Origin: an uncultured Lachnospiraceae bacterium
GTDB lineage: Bacteria; Bacillota_A; Clostridia; Lachnospirales; Lachnospiraceae
Assembly: GCA_910577835.1 (NCBI GenBank)
Contig: CAJTOU010000044.1
Span: 1-22,076, forward strand
Reading direction: 5' to 3'
DNA length: 22,076 nt
Numbering within the stretch: position 1 is the first letter of the stretch; each line of letters starts with the position of its first letter. Both the position numbers and the translations under genes were made by a program. Below the pieces are notes generated by a model. It saw only the letters and a list, made by a program, of their open reading frames with translations. It was not told the DNA's origin and did no database searches. Of this stretch, positions 15,136 through 22,076 are shown one piece after another.

Positions 15136-15399
15136 ATGAGTTATATAAATGCGAATATTGTATTGCCAAAAGAGCTGATAAATGAAATTCAAAAATACGT
15201 AAATGGGATAAACCTTTACATACCTAAAGTGCCTGAAGCTAAAAATGCCTGTAACACTTACCAATTAGAAATATCCAAAAGAAATCAGGAGATATGTGAG
15301 AGGTTTCTGCTGGGAGAAAAAGTTTCAGAATTAGCTGTAAAATATTATCTTTCTGAAAAAAGTATTTACCGAATTTTAGCCAGAGGGAAAAAGAAATAA
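15136..15399 (+). CDS. CD3324-family small HTH protein
   Basis: An 87-aa protein that matches the CD3324/Mor-type family of clostridia. The N terminus SYINANIVLPKELINEIQKY and the middle YIPKVPEA segment are typical. The C-terminal part, ICERFLLGEKVSELAVKYYL followed by SEKSIYRILARGKKK, is a helix-turn-helix with a basic tail. It probably binds DNA, but no target is known. The start at 15136 (ATG) is chosen over a TTG at 15121 because AAAGGAG lies directly upstream. It ends just before a strong terminator, so it forms a short unit with the leader region. It may bind the palindrome in its own promoter; that is inference. Confidence 0.8.
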   Translation: MSYINANIVLPKELINEIQKYVNGINLYIPKVPEAKNACNTYQLEISKRNQEICERFLLGEKVSELAVKYYLSEKSIYRILARGKKK

Positions 15400-15403
15400 T
15401 ATG

Positions 15404-15446
15404 GAATGAGAGAAATCTATGTCTGTGGTTTCTCTCATTCTTTTTT
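15404..15446 (+). terminator. Rho-independent terminator
   Basis: Perfect 12-bp stem GAATGAGAGAAA (15404-15415) and TTTCTCTCATTC (15429-15440), 13-nt loop, then TTTTTT (15441-15446). It ends the CD3324-family transcript. Confidence 0.9.
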
Positions 15447-15528
15447 CGATTATGCTATAAGAATGACAAACAAATATATTTATGGTAAACTTGAGATAGA
15501 AAACAAAAGCAGAAAGGAAATAGGAAAT

Positions 15529-16047
15529 ATGGAAAAAGGAAGAATCATTTTTTTTAACGGCGTAACCAGTTCAGGTAAAACATCGATTGTTGAAGCTATG
15601 CAGCAGCAAAAAGATATATTTTTCTATGTTGTGGCTAATGATTTATTTGAACAGATGATTGGAGATAACTATTTGCGTGATAATTATTGGGGATACCTTA
15701 GCGAAGTAATCATTATGATGTATCATACAGCGAAATTATTTTCCGATATGGGGAAAAATGTGCTGATTGACGGAATATTAATTGAAAGAGATGAGATAAA
15801 GCCTCATTATCATCAGCTATTAGAAATATTAAAGGATAACCCGCTTGATATCGTAGAGATATATTGTCCATTAGATATTTGCAGACAGCGCAATATAATC
15901 CGGGGAGACAGGTATGAAACACAATCGCAGGAACAGTATGACTTGATGGCTGAAAATATTAAATACAGTGCCAAGGTTGACACAAGTATATATAGTTCAG
16001 AAAAATGTGCAGAAAAAATCATGAAGGAATTATTTATCACTTCTTAA
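15529..16047 (+). CDS. Chloramphenicol phosphotransferase-like kinase
   Basis: A 172-aa P-loop enzyme resembling Streptomyces chloramphenicol 3-O-phosphotransferase (CPT, 178 aa). The Walker A motif is GVTSSGKT at residues 11-18. Asp38 in VVANDLFEQMI corresponds to the catalytic Asp37 of CPT. VLIDGILIE corresponds to the IIIDD strand, and EIYCPLDICRQRNIIRGDR to the lid and Cys-containing segment. The last part, VDTSIYSSEKCAEKI, also matches. Many relatives in clostridia have unknown substrates, so resistance is not proven. The start at 15529 has AAAGGA upstream; the upstream 41 codons of the open frame cross the terminator and are excluded. Its own promoter is not clear. Confidence 0.85.
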   Translation: MEKGRIIFFNGVTSSGKTSIVEAMQQQKDIFFYVVANDLFEQMIGDNYLRDNYWGYLSEVIIMMYHTAKLFSDMGKNVLIDGILIERDEIKPHYHQLLEILKDNPLDIVEIYCPLDICRQRNIIRGDRYETQSQEQYDLMAENIKYSAKVDTSIYSSEKCAEKIMKELFITS

Positions 16048-16070
16048 TAGAAAAATATATCATTTTTTTA

Positions 16071-16110
16071 TTTGCAGACAGAAAACATATTATTTTTTTC
16101 TGTCTGCAAA
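16071..16110. terminator. Long stem-loop between convergent genes
   Basis: Perfect 15-bp arms TTTGCAGACAGAAAA (16071-16085) and TTTTCTGTCTGCAAA (16096-16110), 10-nt loop. It lies between the kinase and methyltransferase stops. No long T-run follows on the plus strand, but T residues occur inside the loop and stem. The rest of the gap shows nothing. Confidence 0.6.
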
Positions 16111-16205
16111 CAAGTAAAACCATAAACTGTCTCCAGCAATTCTTTCTCTTCTTTATTTCACCGCCTCATTTTCACCAGAATAATGCTCTTGGAATTTTTC
16201 ATTTT

Positions 16206-16877
16206 TTATTGAGCTTTTTTTCTTACAACTGCAAACATCAGACTGTTAAAATCCGGAAGTGCTGATGTGATTCCTTTTTCTATCACTATCAAATTATTTG
16301 ATTTTATTTCGCTCTCAAATGTTTCAAATGATACCATTCTGCATGATGTTCGCGCAACTACTATTTTACCTGATTTATGTTCTCTTTCATAAAGTTTAAA
16401 CGCGTCGTTAATATCACTCTGCATTTCTGTCATACCATCGCCCATTGTACAAATCAGTGCTATTCCATCTTTTGTTAAATGTTCGTTTATAAATCTAAAA
16501 AACAGGTTTCTGTCTTCTTCTAAAACAAGCATGTGAATCACAGCCACAGAATAAATAAAATCATATTTATTTTGGTGCTTATCATTGAGACAGTCTAAAA
16601 TACCAAAATGGGCTTTGTATAAAGGCATAATATTTTTACAGTATTCTATGGCTTCTTTTGAAATATCGGTTGCGAAAAGATTATATCCGCTTTCCAGTAC
16701 AGTCTTGGAATCCCTTCCCTCACCACAGCCAATTTCAAGTATAGTGCTTGAAGCATTTATTTTATATTTTTTAATAATATCCAATACAATTGGGGAGCTT
16801 TTCTCACTTGACCAGCTTACCCCTTTCAAATGAGCTGTCTTATACCGTTCATCATAGGCTTCATAATATTTTTTCAT
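16206..16877 (-). CDS. Class I SAM-dependent methyltransferase
   Basis: A 223-aa Rossmann-fold methyltransferase. Motif I, ILEIGCGEGRDS, is at residues 46-57 and binds SAM. The acidic end of strand 2 is in FATDISKEAIEYC. Motif post I with DFIYSVAVIHML covers strand 4, and GIALICTMGDG the fifth strand. The length and motifs fit the Methyltransf_11/25 group. The C-terminal region has VVARTSCRMVSFETFESEI. The start at 16877 (ATG) has AGGAG upstream and overlaps the stop of a pseudogene (TGATG); TTG at 16880 is an alternative. The substrate is unknown. It is the last gene of a leftward set starting with the VOC-GNAT gene. Confidence 0.88.
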   Translation of the reverse strand: MKKYYEAYDERYKTAHLKGVSWSSEKSSPIVLDIIKKYKINASSTILEIGCGEGRDSKTVLESGYNLFATDISKEAIEYCKNIMPLYKAHFGILDCLNDKHQNKYDFIYSVAVIHMLVLEEDRNLFFRFINEHLTKDGIALICTMGDGMTEMQSDINDAFKLYEREHKSGKIVVARTSCRMVSFETFESEIKSNNLIVIEKGITSALPDFNSLMFAVVRKKAQ

Positions 16878-17236
16878 CAATTTTCTCCTAAATCTTTCGT
16901 ACTTAAAAAGCAGTCTAAATTTACTGTTTCACATATATTTACACTATTTCTCTGCTTTTGGGTCATATGATTCCAAAAATCTTTATCTTTCCATTCCTCA
17001 TAAATTGCCATACTGGCAAAAACAGTCCGAACATATGCCTGTATAATATTATTTTGTACATATTCTTCTGGAAGTTAAAATATATCAACATATATTCCAA
17101 ATGGATAATAATGCCCATAGTCATGATACCAGTCCTGATGCTGTTCTTTTATCTCTATCCATTCAAGCTGTTGTGCAATGCTGTAAAATCTGTTATAATC
17201 AGATATAACATCTTTTAATGCAAATATATCTTCCAT
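16877..17236 (-). pseudogene. Broken gene with one in-frame TAA
   Basis: One frame reads 119 codons from ATG at 17236 to TGA at 16879, except for TAA at codon 54 (17077-17075). The first part is MEDIFALKDVISDYNRFYSI and continues with a His/Tyr-rich stretch ending YVDIF. After the stop it goes on as LPEEYVQNNIIQAYVRTVF with the same character, then ends in DLGEN. The TGA overlaps the methyltransferase ATG, and the start is 9 nt after the VOC-GNAT stop, so a coupled gene once stood here. A single base change would restore it. I do not recognise the family. Loss by one point mutation appears recent. Confidence 0.75.
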
Positions 17237-17245
17237 AAAATGTCT

Positions 17246-18211
17246 TTATAATTCCTTTCTCATATATCCGCAGGTAAACGGAAAGAATTCATATTTCTCT
17301 GTTCTGACATGCTTTGCTCCGTTTTCCTCATACCAATCTCGCAATTTGACGTTTTCCTCTACAATACCAATATTTACTTGGCAGCACCCCATTTTTTCGG
17401 CCTCGGAAAATGCATGTTCCAAAAGCTCTTTTCCAATGTTATTATGCCGGTATTCTTTCAGCACACACAGATTATTCAATTCACATTCTCTGCCGTTCTG
17501 CTTTAGCAATGAATAATATCCGACAATCCGTTCATCTTTCCAATACGCAAACATTGGTCTTTTCTCCTGCTCATAATGATATAATAAACGTTCCAGAGTA
17601 GTCGCAAATGCTGTAAATCTTGGGGCTTCTTTTTCTGTAAATCCAAGCTCATCCGCAACGGTTTTAAAACTGCTGCGGATAACCTCAACACATTCTTTCA
17701 AATCATTTTTATATACTGGGTGAATATTTTCCTGTTTTGTATTTTCTGATAATCTATTCTTCATTTTATATTGCCCCTCTGCATAATTTCCAGTAATTTC
17801 AATTGTGTTTCCGTCCAAATCCTTCAGACAAAAATACCAATATGGCATTCCTGCATTTATATATCTGATATCTGTCAAATCGGTTCCTATTCCCAAAGTC
17901 TTAATTCTGTGATATTCTTTTTTCAAATCATCTGTACAAAGATTTATGACTACTTTTCCGCCATTTGGATTATATGCAATTTGTTCCATATCATCATACA
18001 GAGCATATTCATCACCCTTTCGAACTACTTCTTCTGGATACGCAGCATCAAATTTTCCATTCATAACAGACAGTCCCAGACCATCTATCTGAAAACACGC
18101 AAAACGTGTTTTATTTTGTGCTGCCACATCCCGCTCAAAAAGCTTTTTATAAAATTCCAATGTGCCTTCAAAATCTTGAGTAATAATATAAATAGTTCCA
18201 AATGTAATCAT
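17246..18211 (-). CDS. VOC (glyoxalase-fold) and GNAT acetyltransferase fusion
   Basis: A 321-aa two-domain protein. Residues 1-143 form a vicinal oxygen chelate domain: the start TFGTIYIITQDFEGTLEFY and the DLDGNTIEITGNY end are typical of the VOC family used by glyoxalases and antibiotic-binding proteins. Residues about 160-321 form a GNAT domain: DERIVGYYSLLKQ, then CELNNLCVLKEYRHNNIGKE with acetyl-CoA motif A (YRHNNIGKELLEHAF), and EENGAKHV near the end. Substrate is unknown; such pairs often act in detoxification or resistance. AAAGGAG precedes the ATG. It leads a leftward set with the pseudogene and methyltransferase. Confidence 0.88.
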   Translation of the reverse strand: MITFGTIYIITQDFEGTLEFYKKLFERDVAAQNKTRFACFQIDGLGLSVMNGKFDAAYPEEVVRKGDEYALYDDMEQIAYNPNGGKVVINLCTDDLKKEYHRIKTLGIGTDLTDIRYINAGMPYWYFCLKDLDGNTIEITGNYAEGQYKMKNRLSENTKQENIHPVYKNDLKECVEVIRSSFKTVADELGFTEKEAPRFTAFATTLERLLYHYEQEKRPMFAYWKDERIVGYYSLLKQNGRECELNNLCVLKEYRHNNIGKELLEHAFSEAEKMGCCQVNIGIVEENVKLRDWYEENGAKHVRTEKYEFFPFTCGYMRKEL

Positions 18212-18260
18212 AATTTCTGTCTCCTTTTAAATTCCGACTGTGATTTGAGACTTTTTAAGT

Positions 18261-18282
18261 AAAATATAAGCTGTTATATTTT
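18261..18282. repeat. Stem-loop upstream of the VOC-GNAT gene
   Basis: Perfect 9-bp arms AAAATATAA and TTATATTTT around GCTG. It could end transcripts from the Nudix gene or act as an operator. The rest of the 18212-18356 gap has no clear gene. Confidence 0.5.
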
Positions 18283-18356
18283 CATAAAAACTTATCTATT
18301 CAAATTTGCCTAAAATTCCAGCAGCTTTGTTCCCACACCTAAAGGAATGGCTTTTC

Positions 18357-18839
18357 TCACATTTTTGTAAAAACCACCTTTTCTCCGTCTGCTACTCCTG
18401 CATAAATTTCAGTTGTTCTGCATCCGGTTTTTAAATAATGTTTTATCACAAATTCAGAAGTAAACGGCATTTCCAGTGTTTCCAGTTCACAATATTCAAA
18501 CCATTTGCTTATCCCTTCATTTGATACAAAATGCTCATCTACACCTTCCTTTAAATCTGCAAAAAAGTAATAATTCTGTCTGATTTCTTCTTTTGTTTTC
18601 CTCAAGGTGACATATCGTAATGACAGATTTTCAATTTCATTATTCGTTATCCCTAATTCCTCCTCTAATTCACGCAGCACACAGGCTCTTGCATCGTTCA
18701 ACTCAAAACTTTCAAAATGGCCTCCCGCAGAACCAACCCAGACATTATTTACTACTCTGCCGCCCTGTCTGAAAAGAAGCAGCATCTTATTTCCTTTTGA
18801 TATATACAAAGATGCCATATTTCTTAATTTTCCATTCAT
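18357..18839 (-). CDS. Nudix hydrolase (first)
   Basis: A 160-aa Nudix enzyme that cleaves a nucleoside diphosphate linked to another group. The box is GGHFESFELNDARACVLREL then EEELGI. Compared with the usual GX5EX7REUXEEXGU it has two more residues between the first Glu and Arg-Glu, a pattern that I associate with a 8-oxo-dGTP-type clostridial subgroup. The N-terminal strand MASLYISKGNKMLLLFRQG and the WVGSAGG entry are typical. The start at 18839 is chosen since GGTGAG lies 6 nt upstream; ATG at 18845 is an alternative. The substrate cannot be told from sequence. It is followed on the same strand by the VOC-GNAT gene after 145 nt. Confidence 0.88.
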   Translation of the reverse strand: MNGKLRNMASLYISKGNKMLLLFRQGGRVVNNVWVGSAGGHFESFELNDARACVLRELEEELGITNNEIENLSLRYVTLRKTKEEIRQNYYFFADLKEGVDEHFVSNEGISKWFEYCELETLEMPFTSEFVIKHYLKTGCRTTEIYAGVADGEKVVFTKM

Positions 18840-18972
18840 TTCCATCTCACCATTTTCTAAAACAATTGTATTTATTTCTATACCTTTTCAATATGTACAA
18901 TCACTTTCTGATATTTTATTATTAAATTTCATGCTATCACACCCAACAGGAATCGTCAATGAAAATATTCGG

Positions 18973-20205
18973 TTATCCTTCGGCATTTGCCTTAAAGTTA
19001 TAAACCGGCCGTATCACCTGAATAATCTCTGCTGTATCTCCAATATTTTCTGTAATATCCTCCATACTCTTATACGCCATAGGCGATTCATCAATTGTTC
19101 CTCTTCCGACAGATGTGGAATAAATCCCCTTCATCTCCTGCTCATACTCCTCCACTGTAAATAACTCCTTCGCCTCTGAACGCGACATCAAACGCCCTGC
19201 TCCATGCGGCGCAGAATAATTCCAGTCCGGATTTCCTTTCCCAATACAAATAAGACTTCCGTCTCTCATATTAATAGGAATTAAAATCTTTTCCCCTTTC
19301 TGCGCAGACACGGCTCCCTTTCTCAAAATCATATTCTCAGTATCAAGATAATTATGAACAGTCGTAAATGTCTCCTCCGCATGAAGTTTCATTCCCGAAA
19401 GCAGTTCCTCCACCATGGCCTTGCGATTGAAAAACGCATATTCCTGAACAATTTTCATATCATGTATATAATCTTCAAACAACTCTTTCTCTACATAGGC
19501 AAGCTCTTTTGGAACAGATGTTGTTTTTGTGGACAGCAGCTTTTTTACTTCAGATTCAATTTCTGACTGCCTGTTCTGCGATTTCAGACGTTCGGTCAAC
19601 TTCTGTACATCTTCATAGCTGCTTTTATTCAGCCGATGATATCCCGCCTTTTGATAATAACTGGCAACCTCAAGCCCCAGATGCCTTGAACCGGAATGAA
19701 TGACCAGATAAAAAGCTCCGCTGTCATCTCTATCTACTTCAATAAAATGATTTCCGCCTCCAAGTGTACCAAGACTTTTTTCCGCCTTTAAAACATCTAC
19801 ATATTTTAAACACCGAAGTTCTGAAAGCCGCAGGCGCTTTACATATGAATGTTTTTTCTCTCTGATTGCAAATCCAGACGGAATCCTTGCATAAATCAGC
19901 CGGTCAAACGCCTTTAAATCAATTTCCTGTTCCTGAAGCTTTACTGTTTCCATGCCGCAGCCAATATCTGAACCTACCAGATTTGGAACAATCTTGTCTT
20001 TTATGGTCATAGTAGTTCCCACTGTGCAGCCACTTCCGGCATGTACATCAGGCATCATTCTGATTGACAGCCCCTTTGTAAATTCCTGATTGCACAAAAG
20101 GATAATCTGTGCAATGGAATCATTATCTATCTTATCTGTAAATATCTTTGCACTGTTATATTTTCCGTTTAGTTCTAACATTTTTTGTACCATGCTGCAA
20201 ACCAT
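18973..20205 (-). CDS. rtcB: RtcB-family RNA ligase
   Basis: A 410-aa RtcB, which joins 2',3'-cyclic phosphate or 3'-phosphate RNA ends to 5'-OH ends with GTP and Mn. Active-site motifs are in order: MMPDVHAGSGCTVGTTM, GSDIGCGME with the metal Cys, LGGGNHFIEV, VIHSGSRHLG, TTVHNYLDTE and SAPHGAGRLMSR, whose His would be guanylylated. The C terminus is VIRPVYNFKA. The length fits the short bacterial type. The start is uncertain: ATG at 20205 has AGGA 8 nt upstream, ATG at 20214 also follows AGGA, and the family usually begins at MLELNGKYN (20181). The start lies in a 17-bp tandem duplication. No RtcA or RtcR is near. Confidence 0.95.
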   Translation of the reverse strand: MVCSMVQKMLELNGKYNSAKIFTDKIDNDSIAQIILLCNQEFTKGLSIRMMPDVHAGSGCTVGTTMTIKDKIVPNLVGSDIGCGMETVKLQEQEIDLKAFDRLIYARIPSGFAIREKKHSYVKRLRLSELRCLKYVDVLKAEKSLGTLGGGNHFIEVDRDDSGAFYLVIHSGSRHLGLEVASYYQKAGYHRLNKSSYEDVQKLTERLKSQNRQSEIESEVKKLLSTKTTSVPKELAYVEKELFEDYIHDMKIVQEYAFFNRKAMVEELLSGMKLHAEETFTTVHNYLDTENMILRKGAVSAQKGEKILIPINMRDGSLICIGKGNPDWNYSAPHGAGRLMSRSEAKELFTVEEYEQEMKGIYSTSVGRGTIDESPMAYKSMEDITENIGDTAEIIQVIRPVYNFKANAEG

Positions 20206-20237
20206 ATCATACATCCTGACATATCATACATCCTGAT
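20204..20237. repeat. 17-bp tandem duplication at the rtcB start
   Basis: ATATCATACATCCTGAC (20204-20220) is followed directly by ATATCATACATCCTGAT (20221-20237), differing in the last base. On the minus strand each copy has AGGATGTATGATAT, so the ribosome binding site and a start codon are doubled. Confidence 0.9.
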
Positions 20238-20283
20238 GTACGACATATAGTGCTGTTTATGGCATAAAACAGCATAAATAAAG

Positions 20284-20337
20284 GTTGAAAAAATGCCTGC
20301 AGCTCATATCCTTTCCATGATTTTATATTTTTTCAAC
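20284..20337. repeat. Inverted repeat upstream of rtcB
   Basis: Perfect 11-bp arms GTTGAAAAAAT (20284-20294) and ATTTTTTCAAC (20327-20337), 32-nt interior. Together with a second hairpin, TGCTGTTT.../...AAACAGCA near 20250-20275, it fills the gap between rtcB and the next gene. It may terminate the upstream gene. Confidence 0.5.
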
Positions 20338-20391
20338 GTTTCCATCTTCTAGTGAACGGCATATCATTCACCTGCCGATTTTTTATACTTG

Positions 20392-21021
20392 TCAGTCATA
20401 TTCCATTGTTTTTTCTTCCCTGATATATAATGAACACTCAAATTCTTCCATACATGCAAAGATAACCTGAATCTGCTGTTCATTCATGTTATGACAGGAA
20501 AAACGTACCATTTGGGTTTCTTTTTGGCCATTTGCTTCTCTTCCATACAAAAAAATCCAAAAATGCGTATCTGTCCAGTACTCTTTTTGCTCTGGACAAA
20601 TAAAACGACAGCTTTCCTCGTCCGATGTTTCCATGTCCTGTTTCCAGTCAGAAAACTTTTCTTTTACTTTTTGAAAAATTTCTTTCACAGGAAGGGCTTC
20701 CAATGCTTTTAATTTTCCTTTTCCCAAACGATATTTTTCATATACTTCCTGACTATCCAAAACAACCCCTTGTTTATATTTCCAAAAAACAAGGTCTTCC
20801 TCCTGTACAGGCGGATAGTCTTCATGAAACATGAAATACGCGGTTTCTTCCAGCGAATTATGGCTCCAATATTCACAGCATGCCATCTGCAAATCTTTTG
20901 CATCCCATTCCACACCTGTCAGCTCCTGCATTTTTCTTACCTGTTCTTTTGTTGGTATATCATAAATATCTGCAATTCGGTTAATCAGTTCCTTTACCTG
21001 TTCTAAATTTTCATATTCCAT
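20392..21021 (-). CDS. Unknown soluble protein, 209 aa
   Basis: An acidic soluble protein without signal peptide or membrane segment. The N-terminal half is helical, with a Leu/Ile-rich pattern up to residue 45, then a Trp/Tyr-rich part (EYWSHNSLEETAYFMFHEDY). The C-terminal half has a Trp-rich strand region (YWTDTHFWIFLYGREANGQK) and Cys residues. No motif points to a function. AAAGGAAGG precedes the ATG at 21021, and codon use looks like that of the neighbours, so it is a real gene. It sits between a Nudix gene upstream and rtcB downstream on the same strand, with hairpins in the gap. The family is not recognised. Confidence 0.75.
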   Translation of the reverse strand: MEYENLEQVKELINRIADIYDIPTKEQVRKMQELTGVEWDAKDLQMACCEYWSHNSLEETAYFMFHEDYPPVQEEDLVFWKYKQGVVLDSQEVYEKYRLGKGKLKALEALPVKEIFQKVKEKFSDWKQDMETSDEESCRFICPEQKEYWTDTHFWIFLYGREANGQKETQMVRFSCHNMNEQQIQVIFACMEEFECSLYIREEKTMEYD

Positions 21022-21092
21022 ATACAGCCTTCCTTTCTGAATTACACAACAGCTTCTACAATTTCTTTTTCATCTATCTCAATATGTTTGCA

Positions 21093-21551
21093 TCAACAAT
21101 ATAGAGAAAATGGCGTTAATGAATTGCTGTTATATTCTGTATATCTTAATCCTTCTTTATTTAAAACTGCACTTTGTATTAATTTTTTTGACAAATCTGG
21201 AACATCCTCTCTCTTTAACGCTTCCTCAATCTCAATCCAAATTACTTCACTGTTTTCATCATTGTCTGACCTTGGTATGCCTGAAATATATTTCGCTCTG
21301 AATGCAATATACCAGTCATGTATATTAAAACGAATTCCAATAATATTTTCAGGTTCCACCTTAATGCCTGTTTCCTCCAGATATTCCCGAATAAGCGCAT
21401 CCTGTGGCGTTTCATTATACTGGACATATCCACCCGGTATAATTAGTTTACCCACACCTGTTCCATAGGTATGCCTTGCCAGCAAAACCTTTCCTTTGTG
21501 AATCACAACTCCGGTAACGCTTTGTCCCCAATTCGTATTATCATTATTCAT
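21093..21551 (-). CDS. Nudix hydrolase (second)
   Basis: A 152-aa Nudix protein with the full box GYVQYNETPQDALIREYLEETGI (G-x5-E-x7-RE-x2-EExG), which binds Mg and hydrolyses a nucleotide-linked diphosphate. The N-terminal strand TGVVIHKGKVLLARHTYGTG and the WIEIEEAL segment after the box fit the fold. Length is normal. AAGGAG lies 10 nt before the ATG at 21551. The partial methyltransferase gene precedes it on the same strand by about 50 nt, so they may be cotranscribed. Substrate is not known from the sequence; similar enzymes act on oxidised nucleotides or NDP-sugars. Confidence 0.92.
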   Translation of the reverse strand: MNNDNTNWGQSVTGVVIHKGKVLLARHTYGTGVGKLIIPGGYVQYNETPQDALIREYLEETGIKVEPENIIGIRFNIHDWYIAFRAKYISGIPRSDNDENSEVIWIEIEEALKREDVPDLSKKLIQSAVLNKEGLRYTEYNSNSLTPFSLYC

Positions 21552-21598
21552 TTAATCTTTTCTCCTTCTAATTTCGAACTTCAGTTCTGATTTTTGTC

Positions 21599-22076
21599 TT
21601 ATATTTTTGGCTTTAATTCTATAAAAGAAGTATAATGCAGTACATCAAACCTTTCTGGTGCGATGGAATCGAGCAACTTTTTATGCTCCTGTTCCCACTG
21701 TGCAATTTCCTCCTGTGACAAAGAAGCCCCTACTCCTCTGCACGCCTTCATTCTTCCATGCCATGTTTCCTTTGTAAATGAAACATTTATATCATATTCT
21801 TCCTGATATATCAGCTCAAATGTTTCATATACGCAGTCTGGAATCATTATCGGACACCTGATTTGTCCTGCACCTGTCCAGTGAGGATTGTATTTAAGCA
21901 CAAGCGCTTCACTTGCGCCCGCAATCCTATCTTCAAACGGAAGCCATGCCATATAAAGCAGCAGAAGCCTTCCATCTGGTTTTAACATATGAGCGAGCTT
22001 TGGCATAAGTTTTTTATGGTCAAAATATAGAAAACACTGACATGCAGTAATTACATCAAAAGTATTATCAGGAAAC
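21599..22076 (-). CDS. Class I methyltransferase, 5' end outside window
   Basis: The reading frame is open to the window end (position 22076), with FPDNTFDVITACQCFLYFDH upstream of the apparent ATG at 22006, so the gene is longer than that ATG suggests. The visible 158 codons cover the middle and C-terminal half of a SAM-dependent methyltransferase: the strand-4 motif DVITACQCFLYF, then LAHMLKPDGRLLLLYMAWLP as strand 5, and a His/Trp-rich C-terminal cap. Motif I with the SAM-binding Gly loop lies outside. Type is like the Methyltransf_11 family. Substrate unknown. It is followed 47 nt downstream by the second Nudix gene. Confidence 0.85.
   Translation of the reverse strand, partial: FPDNTFDVITACQCFLYFDHKKLMPKLAHMLKPDGRLLLLYMAWLPFEDRIAGASEALVLKYNPHWTGAGQIRCPIMIPDCVYETFELIYQEEYDINVSFTKETWHGRMKACRGVGASLSQEEIAQWEQEHKKLLDSIAPERFDVLHYTSFIELKPKI

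Noticed and set aside
17075..17077. TAA as a recoded sense codon
   Set aside because: No recoding signal is visible and other genes here use TAA as a normal stop.
16958..17218. 86-codon plus-strand frame
   Set aside because: It is antisense to the broken gene at 16877-17236, which has ribosome-site spacing and coupling to its neighbours.
17771..18262. 163-codon plus-strand frame
   Set aside because: Antisense shadow of the VOC-GNAT gene, Cys/Ile/Ser-rich without motifs.

Overview
The window reads as a low-GC Firmicute, most likely a gut Lachnospiraceae-type clostridium. This rests on AT-rich intergenic DNA, strong GGAGG-type ribosome binding sites, consensus sigma-A promoters, a Gram-positive-type fructose PTS and a CD3324-family small protein. 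No rRNA, tRNA or CRISPR array is visible. Taxonomy is an inference; no marker gene settles it.

Layout. (1) 1-845, minus strand: the 5' part of an IStron, that is a group I intron core followed by the start of an IS605-type tnpB that runs off the window. It abuts or interrupts a small gene at 843-1298. (2) 843-3999: two transcription units of poorly known genes leave a shared control region with nearly abutting divergent promoters. Leftward are a DUF1963 (YwqG-like) protein, a two-TM protein and the IStron-disrupted ORF. Rightward are a DUF4303 protein and an 83-aa protein. A five-copy 17-bp tandem repeat lies between the last two leftward genes and contains one gene's stop and the next gene's ribosome binding site. 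(3) 4203-10275, minus: a self-contained fructose operon, fruK-fruA-HPr-EI-DeoR regulator. It encodes the whole phosphorelay from PEP to fructose 1,6-bisphosphate, and its HPr has Arg in place of the regulatory Ser46. (4) 10685-12019, plus: an XRE helix-turn-helix domain fused to a PurM (AIR synthase) fold, with an altered nucleotide-binding motif. (5) 12119-14586, minus: a dCache-type chemoreceptor overlapping, by ATGA, an FMN-binding lipoprotein. (6) 14952-16047, plus: a promoter with a palindromic operator candidate, a possible 10-aa leader peptide, a CD3324-like HTH protein, a terminator, and a chloramphenicol-phosphotransferase-like kinase. (7) 16206-22076, minus: an accessory-looking run of small enzymes, with a methyltransferase, a pseudogene, a VOC-GNAT fusion, two Nudix hydrolases, an RtcB RNA ligase, an unknown protein and a second methyltransferase cut by the window end.

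How the parts work together. In the fructose operon FruA imports fructose as fructose 1-phosphate, FruK makes fructose 1,6-bisphosphate, EI and HPr feed phosphate from PEP, and the DeoR protein probably represses the operon. The other regions have no single pathway. Two related palindromic repeats sit between convergent gene ends at 4051-4145 and 12055-12104 and probably act as terminators. The most novel-looking items are the IStron, the HTH-PurM fusion, the Arg46 HPr, the chemoreceptor/flavolipoprotein pair and the 17-bp repeats.
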